64,000 nt of DNA from Laburnicola sp. R22_1 (taxonomy: Eukaryota > Ascomycota > Dothideomycetes > Pleosporales > Didymosphaeriaceae). Numbering within the stretch: position 1 is the first letter of the stretch; each line of letters opens with the position of its first letter. The stretch spans positions 1,550,001 to 1,614,000 of the forward strand of contig JACONQ010000005.1 of the NCBI GenBank assembly GCA_014281115.1, given 5' to 3'. Both the position numbers and the translations under genes were made by a program. Shown here piece after piece: positions 23,659-34,043 of the stretch. Under the pieces are notes generated by a model. It made no database searches. It had not been told where the DNA came from and worked only from the letters and a program-made list of their open reading frames with translations.

Positions 23659-24335
23659 TTAGAGCGCCACCTTGCCCTCATCGTGAAGGTGAGCTTCGAG
23701 CAACTTCTGCTGCTGAGCCTCCTGCTTGAGGCGACGGATGCGCCCTACGTCCGCGCCGTTAGACACGCTCGACCAGCTGAGTAGGCGGGGCTTCGCGGTA
23801 CTTACAGGTGACGTACGCCATGGCGAAGACCATGGTGAGGACGGCGAGGAAGAGGTGGCAGGCGTAGCCCTCGAAGCCGTGGTGGGCGGCGTAGTCGTCG
23901 CTACACAGCGTGAGTCAGTGAGTGTCGAAGCCATATGGGCAACGTGAGACCGACAAGCTGCGCTTGAGCTTGGGGAGACAACAAGTGCCCGTGCAGGGGT
24001 AGTCGCAGATGGGGTGTGTGAACCAATGGCCCATGGTGACGAGTGAGGTATGGGCTGGTATGGGCTGTGGAGGGTGTCGCGAGATTGTTGATAGGTATGT
24101 GTAGGTGCTGAGAGGATGGAAGAGAAGCGGTGATGTTTGGAGGAGTGGAGGAGAAAGGTTTCATAGGCTTGAGAAATCGCGCTAGCGCGCTAGCGTGGAA
24201 AACAAGGTGCACGTGGGCTGTGGTGAAGGTGAAGGACAAGGAGGAGTTAGGGACTTACATGGCGCGTTTGAAACCAGGGCGATAGCATGAGCCCTCCATA
24301 GGAGGACGGCAAGGGTGGGAGGGTTTGTTGCCCAT
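23659..24335 (-). CDS. Small single-pass membrane protein with alternative first exons
   Basis: Main model: complement(23659..23744, 23806..23900, 24259..24335), 85 residues, starting MGNKPSHPCRPP. Exon 2 (after TAG acceptor) encodes DDYAAHHGFEGYACHLF then the hydrophobic LAVLTMVFAMAYVTW membrane segment; exon 3 encodes a charged helix RIRRLKQEAQQQKLLEAHLH ending KVAL. A second possible first exon at 23955-24034 splices in the same phase to exon 2. The start MGNKPS fits the N-myristoylation pattern (Gly2, Ser6) and nearby Cys residues could be palmitoylated, which would place the N-terminus at a cytosolic membrane face; this is inference. A TATA element lies about 112 bp upstream. I do not recognise the family. 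Single membrane helix plus coiled tail suggests an organelle or complex subunit, unproven. Confidence 0.68.
23955..24034 (-). other. Alternative first coding exon (1b) of the small membrane protein gene
   Basis: This exon starts MGHWFTHPICDYPC and ends KRS plus two bases before a GTCGGT donor; intron 23901-23954 then joins it in frame to the shared exon 2, giving 86 residues. Its peptide aligns with exon 1a at M, G, H, P, C, P, G, C, P, K and R, including the MGxxx(S/T) start, so the two exons look like an ancient duplication. The upstream exon cannot be spliced onto exon 1b in frame through the AG sites I see, so 1a and 1b would be mutually exclusive. Its donor is weaker than that of 1a (GTAAGT). 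Confidence 0.5.
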
Positions 24336-24445
24336 AGTGAAAGATAGCGGAGTTTCTGAAGCTTGCGACGTGGATAGCTGGGATGCTGGGTGGCTTGATG
24401 TTGTGAGTGGGAAAGTATGAGGGAGGGGGAGGGCGCGACGAGGAG

Positions 24446-24453
24446 CTTTTATA
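24446..24453 (-). promoter_or_regulatory. TATA box upstream of exon 1a
   Basis: TATAAAAG on the minus strand about 112 bp before the exon 1a ATG, followed by a C/T-rich leader. No comparable TATA is seen before exon 1b. Confidence 0.55.
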
Positions 24454-25090
24454 GGGAGCCTAGGGGTGTGACTGTATTGCATTGAGTAAATTACAGGTGA
24501 CTCTACCAGTGACACGTCAGGTAGCTGAAAGGGTGATGATAGTGGTGTTGTGTGAATTGCGGGGGAAATGCACTGCGTTCGTTTGCACCCTAGGCGGTAT
24601 TGAACTGCGAACTCATCCTGGCCGATTTGCAGCGAAGACGTACATGCAGTGACGTTAGCCTCCGCAGCTTACAAACTTGACCTGCGCATCCATGTCTACG
24701 TACTTTGTATTGGATATGTTGGGGATCCACCCACACCCTCGACGACAACACCTTCCACCTCGCTCCCACCCTTACTCTCGCCCTTGACGGCAAACACTGC
24801 GGTGTGTCATAGCTGTCCTCCCCGGAGGTTGTGGCATGCGCTAGTTCCGTACCTACAGGTGTAACTCCGGTTGCAGCCGCATATGACCTGGTGACTGGTG
24901 CCGGACTTGGACAAGGACAAACGGATCGAAGACTAAACTGGTTTGGCCGCTGATTAAGAACGTAGACGACCGGGGAGCCAAGGGTGTACAGTAGCTAATA
25001 AATCATACTCAACACACATCCAAACCCCAGATGTTCCAACGTGCGCAAAGTGCTCTGCTTACGCAAGTCTGATATACACCCACCACTACT
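24454..25090. other. Intergenic region between the small gene's promoter and Vps11 3' end
   Basis: No gene supported. It holds the upstream region of the small membrane protein gene and the 3' flank of Vps11, both on the minus strand. Confidence 0.55.
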
Positions 25091-28000
25091 CTATTCCGCT
25101 GTCCCCACGCCCATAACACCCCGACCAAACCACTCACTCACGACCGCAAACCCATCCTTGCCTCTCCGCAACGCATCCGCGAACAAATCATGCCTTTCCG
25201 CACTCTCCACCTGTGCCTTCCGGATTGCCCGCACCGTCTGGTTCTGCGCGCTGCATAGAGGACACTCCACACTCTCGTCCTCAACATCCTCGTCTAAACT
25301 CAAACACCTCTGGTGGAAACTGTGCTTGCATAGGAAGTGCACGACCGGTAGGTCGAGGGGCCTATCGCATACTTTGCACCGCGTTGCTTGAAAGGTGACA
25401 GGCTTGGTGTTTAAGTTCTGGAGCTCGACCTTCTTAGTCTCGGTGTCAGAGCGGAATGTCTTGATTGTGCGGCGATTGGTTGATATTTCTTGGCGCTCGC
25501 GCTCGATGGTCGTAGATAGATATTGTTTGATCATGCCCATGGTAGCTACACCATTCGTGGAGAGGGTCTGGATGACTTGCAGCGGAGCCATCAGACCATC
25601 CTCATCGATCTTCTTGAGGACTGTGTCGAGCTCGTTACCGGCTTCCGCGAGTATTTTCGGGTCCGATGTAAAGTAGGCAAGAGCTGCTGGATATAGCGCC
25701 GGCTCTTCAGGCCCATATTTGCGAAGAGCGCGAATGGCGCCTTCAGTGTCGTTCGCTGAGGAGTATGAACGGAAGATGTCAAAATGCAGGCCTTGCTGTT
25801 CCCGTACGAGGATCGTTCCATCGCGAAAATTCGAAAGATGGGAAAGCAAAAGGACATTTGATGTATCGATGGGGATACTGTTTCCTTCTACGAGTTTCTT
25901 CGCCTTTGTCTCCCATTCTTTTCGCTCACCATCCTTTTTGGACGACGCAGTGTGAAGATACATTTCGAAGAGCGTAGTGTATAAATCCACCTTGTCATCT
26001 TCACGTAAGTTCTCTGACTTAATGCAAGCCTCAAGGAACACAATGAACTCTTGAGGATGATCGACAAATGCTGAAAATGCGGTTCGGGGTTTAGGTGTAT
26101 CATACTCAGGCGGCGGTTCATCCGTACTCGTCTCGACAACCTGTGCCTGGTTCAATGTGGATTTCGATTCACCTGATGGGGGTGAGGCAACCGCGTTGGT
26201 ATTCATGTACGGGAGAGGAAGGAGAGCGGCGAGGTTCTGCACGGCACTAGATGCGGCACCCAAACCCATGCCCATTCCTGAAGACGTAGGAGCGTTGGGT
26301 ATAACGATTGCGTCTTTCTTCGGCCTAAAGTTGCCAGTGTAGTAGTCGATGAAGACTTGGGTCGTGTCTTTCGGACACTGCTCTAGTAGGACCGTTGCAT
26401 ATTTCATGAGGTTGAAGTAGGCCACTTCGGGCTCTAATCGCCAAATGTAGGCGAGTGCTTCGGCGTATCGCTTGGAATCTTCAATCAGAATGTCTACGAC
26501 CAACTCATGTTCGCCGTGCTTGCGCGCAAGATAGGCGGCCTGGTCGAAGTAGCCTCCCTGGCGACACATAGAAATTGCTGTGTCCAGATCAAATTTCAGA
26601 TCGCCAGGTGATTTGATGAACTCTTCTAGTTTCTCCACATCCTTGAGCTTCGCGTAGCAGTTAAGCAGAAGAGTAGTGTGATCAGACGTGGCCTTGTGGT
26701 GGTCATGGAGTTCTTCGAGGTACTCTATCAGGTTGTGTATTCTCTGCGTATCTAGGAACTGCACACGTTAGCAGAGAAACACGGAGTGCCGGTCGGGGCA
26801 ATTGTACCTTTCGGATGACCTGCGACGGTTCGGTATTGTCGATAGCTTTCAGATACTGCTGCATGGCCGTGTCGTAGTCCTGTTTCCGATATAGATAATC
26901 ACCATACTTCCGCAAGATCACGTTCTGCTGCGAAGAGTCTAGGCCGGCTTTTTGAGCCATGTTGATAGCCAGAACGTAGAGATTCCGCTGATATAATATG
27001 TCCAGCTTCTGAGCGAAGGGTTTCTCATGGTAACGGAAGATCTGAGGGCTGGTCAGCATGAATCATGAGTAAGGCATATGGACATGCCCACCTTCCCGTC
27101 CATGGTTAATACGAAAAGGTCGCCCCATTCAGCAATGAGCGCCTTCACCTGGGACGATATCTGCTCTTGATGTGCCACGAATCTTAGTTCGGTATTGAGC
27201 AGAGTGAAGCTCGATGTATTGAAGACATCGTCTGCCGCGCCCATGCCGAGCGCTCTGCTGAGAGGATTCGAGCGTGGCACAACATTGGATTTGGGAGGCG
27301 AGACGATCACGACATAGTCCTTGAACATGGTAATCCTGTTTTTCTCGCCCTCGTAGGTGTAAGGAGGGCCTCTTCCATGCTGTCCGTAATAGTAGATGGC
27401 ATCAGTCCGCGCCACGACCACGTCGCGCGTGGCCTTATCCACCGCCACACATCCAACGCCGCAACCATGATCATCGAGCGACTTCGCCGGCTGCCCTTGT
27501 CCTCTGCCTGATATCACTAGGGTCATGATTCGACCGGTAGTCGCAATGTACAGGGTCGTAATGCTGCCCTCGCGAAATTCGATCCCGGTGATGGGCTCTT
27601 CGGATTCGAAGACGGTCCGTTGTCTCGCGCCGCGATCATGGATAAGGTCGCCCCGGACCACAGTAACTGCACCATTTGCGAAGCCAACGGCCAGTTGTGA
27701 TAGATCCTCCAAGGCAGCAAAGGCGGATATAGGAAACTGCTTGCGACCATTATGTACGGCGAGGGTGCTCTGACAGCGAGGTATGCCTGTCTTCTTCTCC
27801 AGCTTGTCCAGCGCCCACACCTTGAGCACCGGCTCGTTGGATAGGTCCTCGGCTATTGTGACAAGTAGCGCAGTGCCCTGGATCTGCTTCATGTGGGTGA
27901 TTGCGCCCGCATCATGCGCCTTGAATGCGCGCACGACCTTGAAGGCCTGCGATACAATTCGCACGACGCCATCAGAGCTGCCGAAGAAGATGCTCTCCGA

Positions 28001-28169
28001 GCCCGAGACGACTGATGTTATGTTGCCAGGCTGTCACTGGTGAGAGGGCGCCGATGGCTGGGGGACTGCATCATACCTCTGAGAGGAAGGAGCTCTCATC
28101 GTCGGGGAGCTTGACTTGTGAGACGTCGAAGAACTTGAACTGCCACTTGGTCGGAGTCAGCGCCGCCAT
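25091..28169 (-). CDS. vps11: Vacuolar protein sorting protein 11 (HOPS/CORVET subunit)
   Basis: Model: complement(25091..26758, 26808..27041, 27092..28030, 28077..28169), 977 residues; introns 46, 50 and 49 bp, all phase 0. The N-terminal half is a beta-propeller (for example IFFGSSDGVVRIVSQAF, SQLAVGFANGAVTVVRG), the middle is the clathrin-heavy-chain-like alpha-solenoid (YGDYLYRKQDYDTAMQQYLKAI, HDHHKATSDHTTLLLNCYAK), and a RING-H2 finger of C3H2C3 type sits at about residues 883-924 (CKVC, CKHSFHQRC, CPLC), followed by a C-terminal helix. Vps11/Pep5 is a core scaffold of the CORVET and HOPS tethering complexes and drives endosome and vacuole fusion. Length agrees with fungal homologues. 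The N-terminal MAALTPTKWQFKFFDV start is typical. It shares a 569-bp divergent promoter with the Yra1 gene. Confidence 0.95.
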
Positions 28170-28738
28170 GGCGAGAAGCATCAGTGTGGCTGGGGGAGCT
28201 CACCGGAGTCACTGCCATGGCTGCTATCGGTCCATGGCCCCGCCTTGCCGCAGTGCAGGAGCGATCGTGGTCTTGAAGCTGCGGCGGGCAGGCACGGCCC
28301 ACGCCTGGAGTCACCACGACCAATGACGTGAGAGAAGCGCGTCGTTCTGCCAAGGGCCGCACGGGCGCCTCCTTTTGCCATTGTTTCTGCCTGCCTGCCG
28401 CGCCCTTCCTTGATAACACGACCACTCTCTCTGCCAGCTCGCCGTCTACCTTCATCTTCAACGCCACTTTTACTTGCGCCCGACATCAACAGTGCGCACC
28501 TTGCCATTTCACTCGTCCACGTCGACTCCCACCACACGCATTCCATAACCCGCGTCAGCCCGACGGTCAACTCGCCTTCGTTGTCGCGACTCGCTCCTGC
28601 GCGCACCACCATCGCGACATCAACCCCATCGACCGTCTTCTCTTCATCTTCAGATCACCTGAGTGATCAGCGCTAGCCGCGTCTACCTGCGCCAACTCCC
28701 ACTCCACCTCCACCCTCACTCTACAAACACATCTCATC
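28170..28738. promoter_or_regulatory. Bidirectional promoter between Vps11 and Yra1 genes
   Basis: 569 bp separate the two divergent ATGs. The right half is CT/CA-rich leader leading to the Yra1 ATG. No TATA box stands out, as expected for housekeeping genes. The frames overlapping it have no motif. Confidence 0.5.
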
Positions 28739-30196
28739 ATGTCCGACAAGCTCAACTCATCTCTCGACGACATCCTCAAGACCACCCGCAGCAGCAACCG
28801 CCGCGGCCGAGGCAACCGTCGCTCGGGTGCTGGTCGTCACTCCACCGAAGCCCCCGTTGGAGGTGTCTCAAAGACCACTAAGCAGACAAAGCCCGCCAAG
28901 ACCGCGCCCAATGCCCCCGCTGGCCCGTCGGGCGGCGAGACCAAGATCATGATCTCCAATCTTGTATGTAAGCCCAAGAGTGCGCACGCAACTCTAGCTA
29001 ATCAGTCGCAGCCATTTGACGTTGAGGAGAATCAACTCAAGGTATGTAAGACCATCGAAGGTCTTTGAACCTGTATTCCCGTCGATGTTGCGAGCGAACG
29101 CGAGTCCGACGAATCGAGCATCATGCTCCATGTCTAGAATGGGTCGTTCACATCATGCTCGCGCTCAAGTCCTACCGCCATGTGTTGTGGGTGAACACAG
29201 CAGGTACATGACTTTGCAGCATGCGACGCCCGTTTATTGCAGTGGAGCTCCAGCGAGGACGGCAGAGCACATGCACTGCATTATGCAACCAAGGCTAGCT
29301 GTGAAAAGCAATCCTACGGAGCAGCGAGGTTTCTGTGACGCACAAGAAGGTTCGGCGCGTGCCTCTGGCAAGGGCCAAGCGCATCAAAGCGAGATACCGT
29401 TCTGCGGACGAATACTCTCCCTTCTCTCGCATATACGCTCTATGCTAGCAATGCCTCCGCCTCGCTGGAAGAAAGCCACTGCCACCCGGACGTATTCTCT
29501 GTTTTTCGAGCAACTGCTCTGCCAAGGAATAGGAATGCAGGATATCGCCGTCTGCCGACCCGGACTCGCTCACCTTGCTTTTCATATTCGAGATTTCTCC
29601 TGTGCGACGACAACTAATGCGCCTTATAGGAGTACTTCACTACAGTTGTCAACGTCGGCAGGCCCCGGAGAGTTCTGCTTCAGTATGGACCGAATGGCAA
29701 GAGCCTCGGAAGCGCTACAGTCATCTTCAGCAGGGCCGACCAGGCCGCTAAGGCGACGACCGCTCTCCAAGGTGTGAAGATCGACAACAAGCCCATTCGA
29801 GTCGAGGTGCTCGTCAACGCAGCGAATGTGGCCACTCAACCACAGTCTTTCGCTGATCGGGTCACGTAGGTGTCTCCCCGTTATTCTCATATTTACTCAA
29901 CTGACCTTCTGTTTAGCCAGCCGAAGAAGGACAAGCCGAAGCCTGCTACTGCCACCAAAACCGCACCAGCTGGAGGTCGTGAGCGCGGGCGTGGACGTGG
30001 ACGTGCTACCGATCGTGGCCGTGGCGGCCGCGATGGACGCGAGCGCACCAAGAAGAAGACCCAGGAAGAGCTTGATGCTGAGATGGAGGACTATTTCCCG
30101 GCCGCTGAAAATGGCAACGACGCCATGGTGACCAATGGAGATGCCGTTCAAGCGACCGGCGGTGGCGACACCATGGAGGAAGACCAGATGCTCTAA
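28739..30196 (+). CDS. yra1: mRNA export adaptor, Yra1/ALYREF family
   Basis: Model: join(28739..28963, 29012..29041, 29630..29865, 29917..30196), 256 residues. An N-terminal UAP56/Sub2-binding motif is visible (SLDDILKTTRS, residues 8-18), then a basic linker, an RRM at about 70-148 (MISNLPFDVEENQLKEYF, VLLQYGPNGKSLGSATVIF, AALQGVKIDNKPIRVEVL-like), an RGG-type stretch (RGRGRGRATDRGRGGRDGR), and a C-terminal REF box (TQEELDAEMEDYF). These proteins load on nascent transcripts with Sub2/UAP56 and hand mRNA to Mex67 for export. Introns 1 and 3 are 48 and 51 bp, but intron 2 (29042-29629) is 588 bp with a GTATGT donor, CTAAT branch and TAG acceptor, and interrupts the RRM after Lys85. S. cerevisiae YRA1 also has an unusually long intron that serves autoregulation. 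Confidence 0.93.
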
Positions 30197-31710
30197 ACAG
30201 CTTCACACCTACTCCCGCTCTCTCACTCACCATTTCGACACCGTTCACCACTCTTGCTTCCACTTCTTGTAATGGTTTGCCGAGCAACACGAACTCGGCC
30301 TCGAGGCAGACGGGATCACAAATTGCATCAGTTCATGTCTTTTTTTCAAGAGTTGGGGGTTTCGGGCGGTATCCCACTTCGAATCGATGAGGACACCGCG
30401 CGGTTTGTACAGTACCCGATACGGTCAATTCTTCGCTTCACAGGCTGCTCGGCGTACGATTAGGTAGCCTAATGGATGGGTGGCTATCGCACAACCGAAG
30501 GTGTCTTGTCCATGTTCCATGTGTTTGTACGAAAAGGACTGAACAGTTCGATAATTTTTTGCCCCTCGATCTTGCCCAGAGGAGACTTGACTGCACGATC
30601 GTGTCGATTCGATGATCACGACCCCATTGACTAAATCCCCGAAAATTGCCGAACATTACACTTGCCCGTCTGTATGCACGCTATTGGAATCGTGGCTGGC
30701 TCTCGACGGGTTCCCCAGTGGTTGTTCGGCTCTGTGTGCAGCGCTCGGACGGTCTCTTCTGCAGACGGTGATCACTCCACCTGGTAAACCAACAGAAGGC
30801 CGCTCCGCGTTTTCGATCCTTTGATGCGGAGAAATCACGCCAGCGGCACTAGCTCTTCCCAAAACAAGCATACGAGTCGTCTGAAGGCCTGGGTTAGGCG
30901 TGGACGAATGGAGCTTCCATCCGATGCACCTCCGGACGTTTCTGTGTGGTTCGGATGGGCGCGTATATGTACAGCGCTTGCATGATGTTTTTTTTAGTGA
31001 ACGACAGAAATGTACATGCCGCAACGCTAGACACAACCTCCGACTTCCCAGCCGTGGAGTGGGCTATGTTCGCATTCAAGGAGCCTTGGGAGCTTCCAAA
31101 ACGGGCCGGAGTTCGCTCGAATGGAAGCCGAAGAGGTAGGGGTACCCAGAGCATGCTAGCTGGTGTGGGCATTCGCTCGTACGTGATGCCATGTCAGAGT
31201 AGGAGCAGTGCCTCATGCCATTGTAGATTCTAAACGAGAGAGCGTAGATCTTTGCCCCTCTGCAAAGCTAAGTCGGATGCGCAGGAAAACTTGGTGGCAC
31301 AAGAAGAATAATTTGAAATGCGCGCTGGTGCGGTACAGTTCTGGGGTGGTGCAGGCCAGCTGCGGCTTAGGGGCCGTGGTGTGGGGGAGGGGTAGGCACG
31401 CCACTGGGTGTCCGGTGCGGGGCAAGAGCTCGCCGGTGTTGCGTGTGAACGCCACGCGACGAGAGAACAACGGCTGCGATAGGCTGCTGACGACGCTCCT
31501 CATGGCCGAGGCTGGATTTGCTTTACAGTTCTCCTCTGGGCGAAGGCTGGCCCACGTCTGGTCTGTGTGATGTAATCATAGCGGCACTCCTTATTAAGAG
31601 GACCTTTACCCCTCCTTTTTCTACAAAGCGACTGTCTTTTGATTCGCAAATTTCCTCTCGAGACTCTAGATACCCTTCGACTATTTCCATAGCTTGTATC
31701 CGCCACCACC
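30197..31710. other. Intergenic region upstream of the aldehyde dehydrogenase
   Basis: No supported gene. 30197-30480 is the Yra1 3' flank. Several 60-126 residue frames overlap in opposite directions without motifs. The last 120 bp are pyrimidine-rich leader ahead of the dehydrogenase ATG. Confidence 0.55.
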
Positions 31711-33433
31711 ATGTCCGACCTGTCCATCAGGCTAAAGACGCCGCACAGTGGCGAGTACGACCAGCCCACCGGACTGTAAGTGAGCTCCTAGCTGTCCGAC
31801 AGACCTGAAGCGCCTTGCTATTGACACTGCCAACCGCTAACACGTCGTCAGCTTCATCAACAACGAGTTCGTAAAGGGTGTAGACGGCAAGACCTTCGAG
31901 GTCATCAACCCCACCGACGAGACTGTCATCTGCTCCGTCCATGAGGCCACCGAGAAGGATGTCGACATCGCTGTCTCGGCCGCCCGCAAAGCTTTCGAGG
32001 GCAGTTGGAGGAAGGAGACGCCAGAGAACCGAGGACGGATGCTCGTGAAACTTGCCGATCTCTTCGAGAAGCATGTCGATGAGCTCGCTGCCGTCGAATC
32101 GCTGGACAACGGCAAGGCCATCAGCATGGCCAAGGGCGACGTTGCCGCTTCGGCCGGTTGCCTGCGATACTACGGTGGGTCATTCCTTCCTTCTTTTATA
32201 CTTTACAGTCGACTAAAACCTTTTCACAGGTGGGTGGGCAGACAAGATCGAAGGAAAGGTCGTCGACACGTCGCACGACACATTCAACTATATCAAGAAA
32301 GAGCCCGTTAGTGCCATACTTCAACGCTTTTTCATCAGTCCTAATGTCTTGTAGATCGGTGTTTGCGGTCAGATCATCCCATGGAACTTCCCGCTCCTCA
32401 TGTGGTCGTGGAAGATTGGCCCCGCTATCGCCTGCGGTAACACCGTTGTTCTCAAGACTGCTGAGCAGACGCCGCTCTCCGCACTTGTTGCTGCCCGTCT
32501 TATCAAGGAGGCTGGCTTCCCTCCCGGTGTTATCAACGTCATCTCCGGTTTCGGAAAGATCGCGGGTGCCGCCATTGCGTCGCACATGGATGTTGACAAG
32601 GTCGCTTTCACTGGCTCCACCGTCGTCGGCCGACAGATCATGAAGGCCGCTGCTGGCTCCAACCTCAAGAAGGTGACACTAGAGCTTGGGGGCAAGAGCC
32701 CCAACATCGTCTTTGAGGATGCCGACATCGACAACGCCATCTCCTGGGTCAACTTTGGTATCTACTTCAACCACGGACAGTGCTGCTGCGCTGGCTCGCG
32801 TGTCTACGTGCAAGAATCCATCTACGACAAGTTCATGAAGCAGTTCAAGGAGCGTGCGGAAGCGAACTCTGTTGGCGACCCATTCCATCACGAGACGTTC
32901 CAGGGTCCTCAGGTGTCGCAGCTGCAATTCGACAGAATCATGGGGTAAGATGTCCAGAGCGGTTGGGGGTTCACGACTGACATAATTCTAGCTACATCGA
33001 GGACGGCAAGAAGGCCGGCGCAGTCGTCGAGACTGGCGGCAAGCGCATTGGTGACAAGGGCTTTTTCATTGAGCCTACGATCTTCTCCAACGTCACCGAG
33101 GACATGAAGATCGTACAGGAGGAGATTTTCGGCCCCGTATGCACTGTCTCCAAGTTCAAGACCAAGGAAGAGGCTATCAAGATCGGCAACAACACGACCT
33201 ACGGTCTCGCCGCCGCCGTGCACACGAGCAACCTCAACACCGCCATCGAGGTGTCAAACCACCTGCGTGCTGGTACTGTGTGGGTCAACTCCTACAACAC
33301 CCTCCACTGGCAGCTGCCATTCGGTGGCTTCAAGGAGTCGGGTATCGGCCGTGAGTTGGGCGAGGCTGCGTTGGACAACTACACACAAACTAAGACGGTG
33401 TCGATCCGTCTTGCTGATGCGCTCTTCGGTTAA
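31711..33433 (+). CDS. Aldehyde dehydrogenase, NAD(P)+-dependent (ALDH1/2-like)
   Basis: Model: join(31711..31775, 31852..32174, 32230..32306, 32355..32944, 32992..33433), 498 residues, the normal length; introns 76, 55, 48 and 47 bp. The enzyme oxidises aldehydes such as acetaldehyde to the acid in the cytosol or mitochondrion. Family marks are [19 protein letters not shown] (coenzyme region), FTGSTVVG (Rossmann loop), catalytic Glu about 265 in LELGGKSPN, catalytic Cys about 299 in [10 protein letters not shown], and the EEIFGPV block near residue 390. There is no mitochondrial presequence. It resembles the fungal aldA-type proteins, which in Alternaria and Cladosporium are known as minor allergens (Alt a 10, Cla h 10); this is from family knowledge. 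The short N-terminal exon is supported by the conserved [14 protein letters not shown] reading across the first junction. Confidence 0.95.
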
Positions 33434-34043
33434 GCTAGGACGGGAAGTTGCTAGTGTAAGGGCAGGAGTTCGGGTGAAAAGGCCCCGGTTGTAAAGACAT
33501 GGACCCGGCAGGTTGGACAGGCTGGTGGAAATAAATTTAACGCGCGGCGGACTCGTCCTTACGACTGTATATAGTTAGGTGCGATCTGAATCGAATGATG
33601 ACAACAACGCTTCCTGTCTTGCGCATATTGTTCATGTTGAAAAGTGGCAGCAGAGGGAGTGGATGTGGGTCCTGCATCGCATTCTCGATTCGTTTGAAGT
33701 CAAAGGTTCAGTTGGAATGCCCGACTCTTATGCCCACGAAACAGCCATGCCAACCGGAGTATGTGATAGCAGAACCGGAGGCAAGAACTGAATACATGGT
33801 GGAGGTGAGGCATGTGCGGGCGCCAAAGGCAAGTCTAAGCGAAGCCCTGTTGCGTCAGAGCTCGAGGACGCTTCGCAGCGGAACGACGGAGTCAGTATCA
33901 CGGCTCCAGGCTGCCACTCACACCTTTGCCCCCCAACATGGAGACACGTTTCATTCTTGCCGGGTGAAATATGGCATGAAGACCAGCATCCCGCGTACCA
34001 CCCGAGACCGTGTGCCTCTCGCGCTCACTCTGCCACCACGGCC
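33434..34043. other. Intergenic region before the DDHD phospholipase
   Basis: Contains the dehydrogenase 3' flank and the leader of the next gene. The long plus frame 33595-34245 overlaps the phospholipase start in another frame and has no motif. Confidence 0.55.

Noticed and set aside
29016..29777. A 253-residue open frame on the plus strand
   Set aside because: It reads through the long Yra1 intron and out of frame into exon 3; no motif, and the true exons on both sides belong to the RRM protein.
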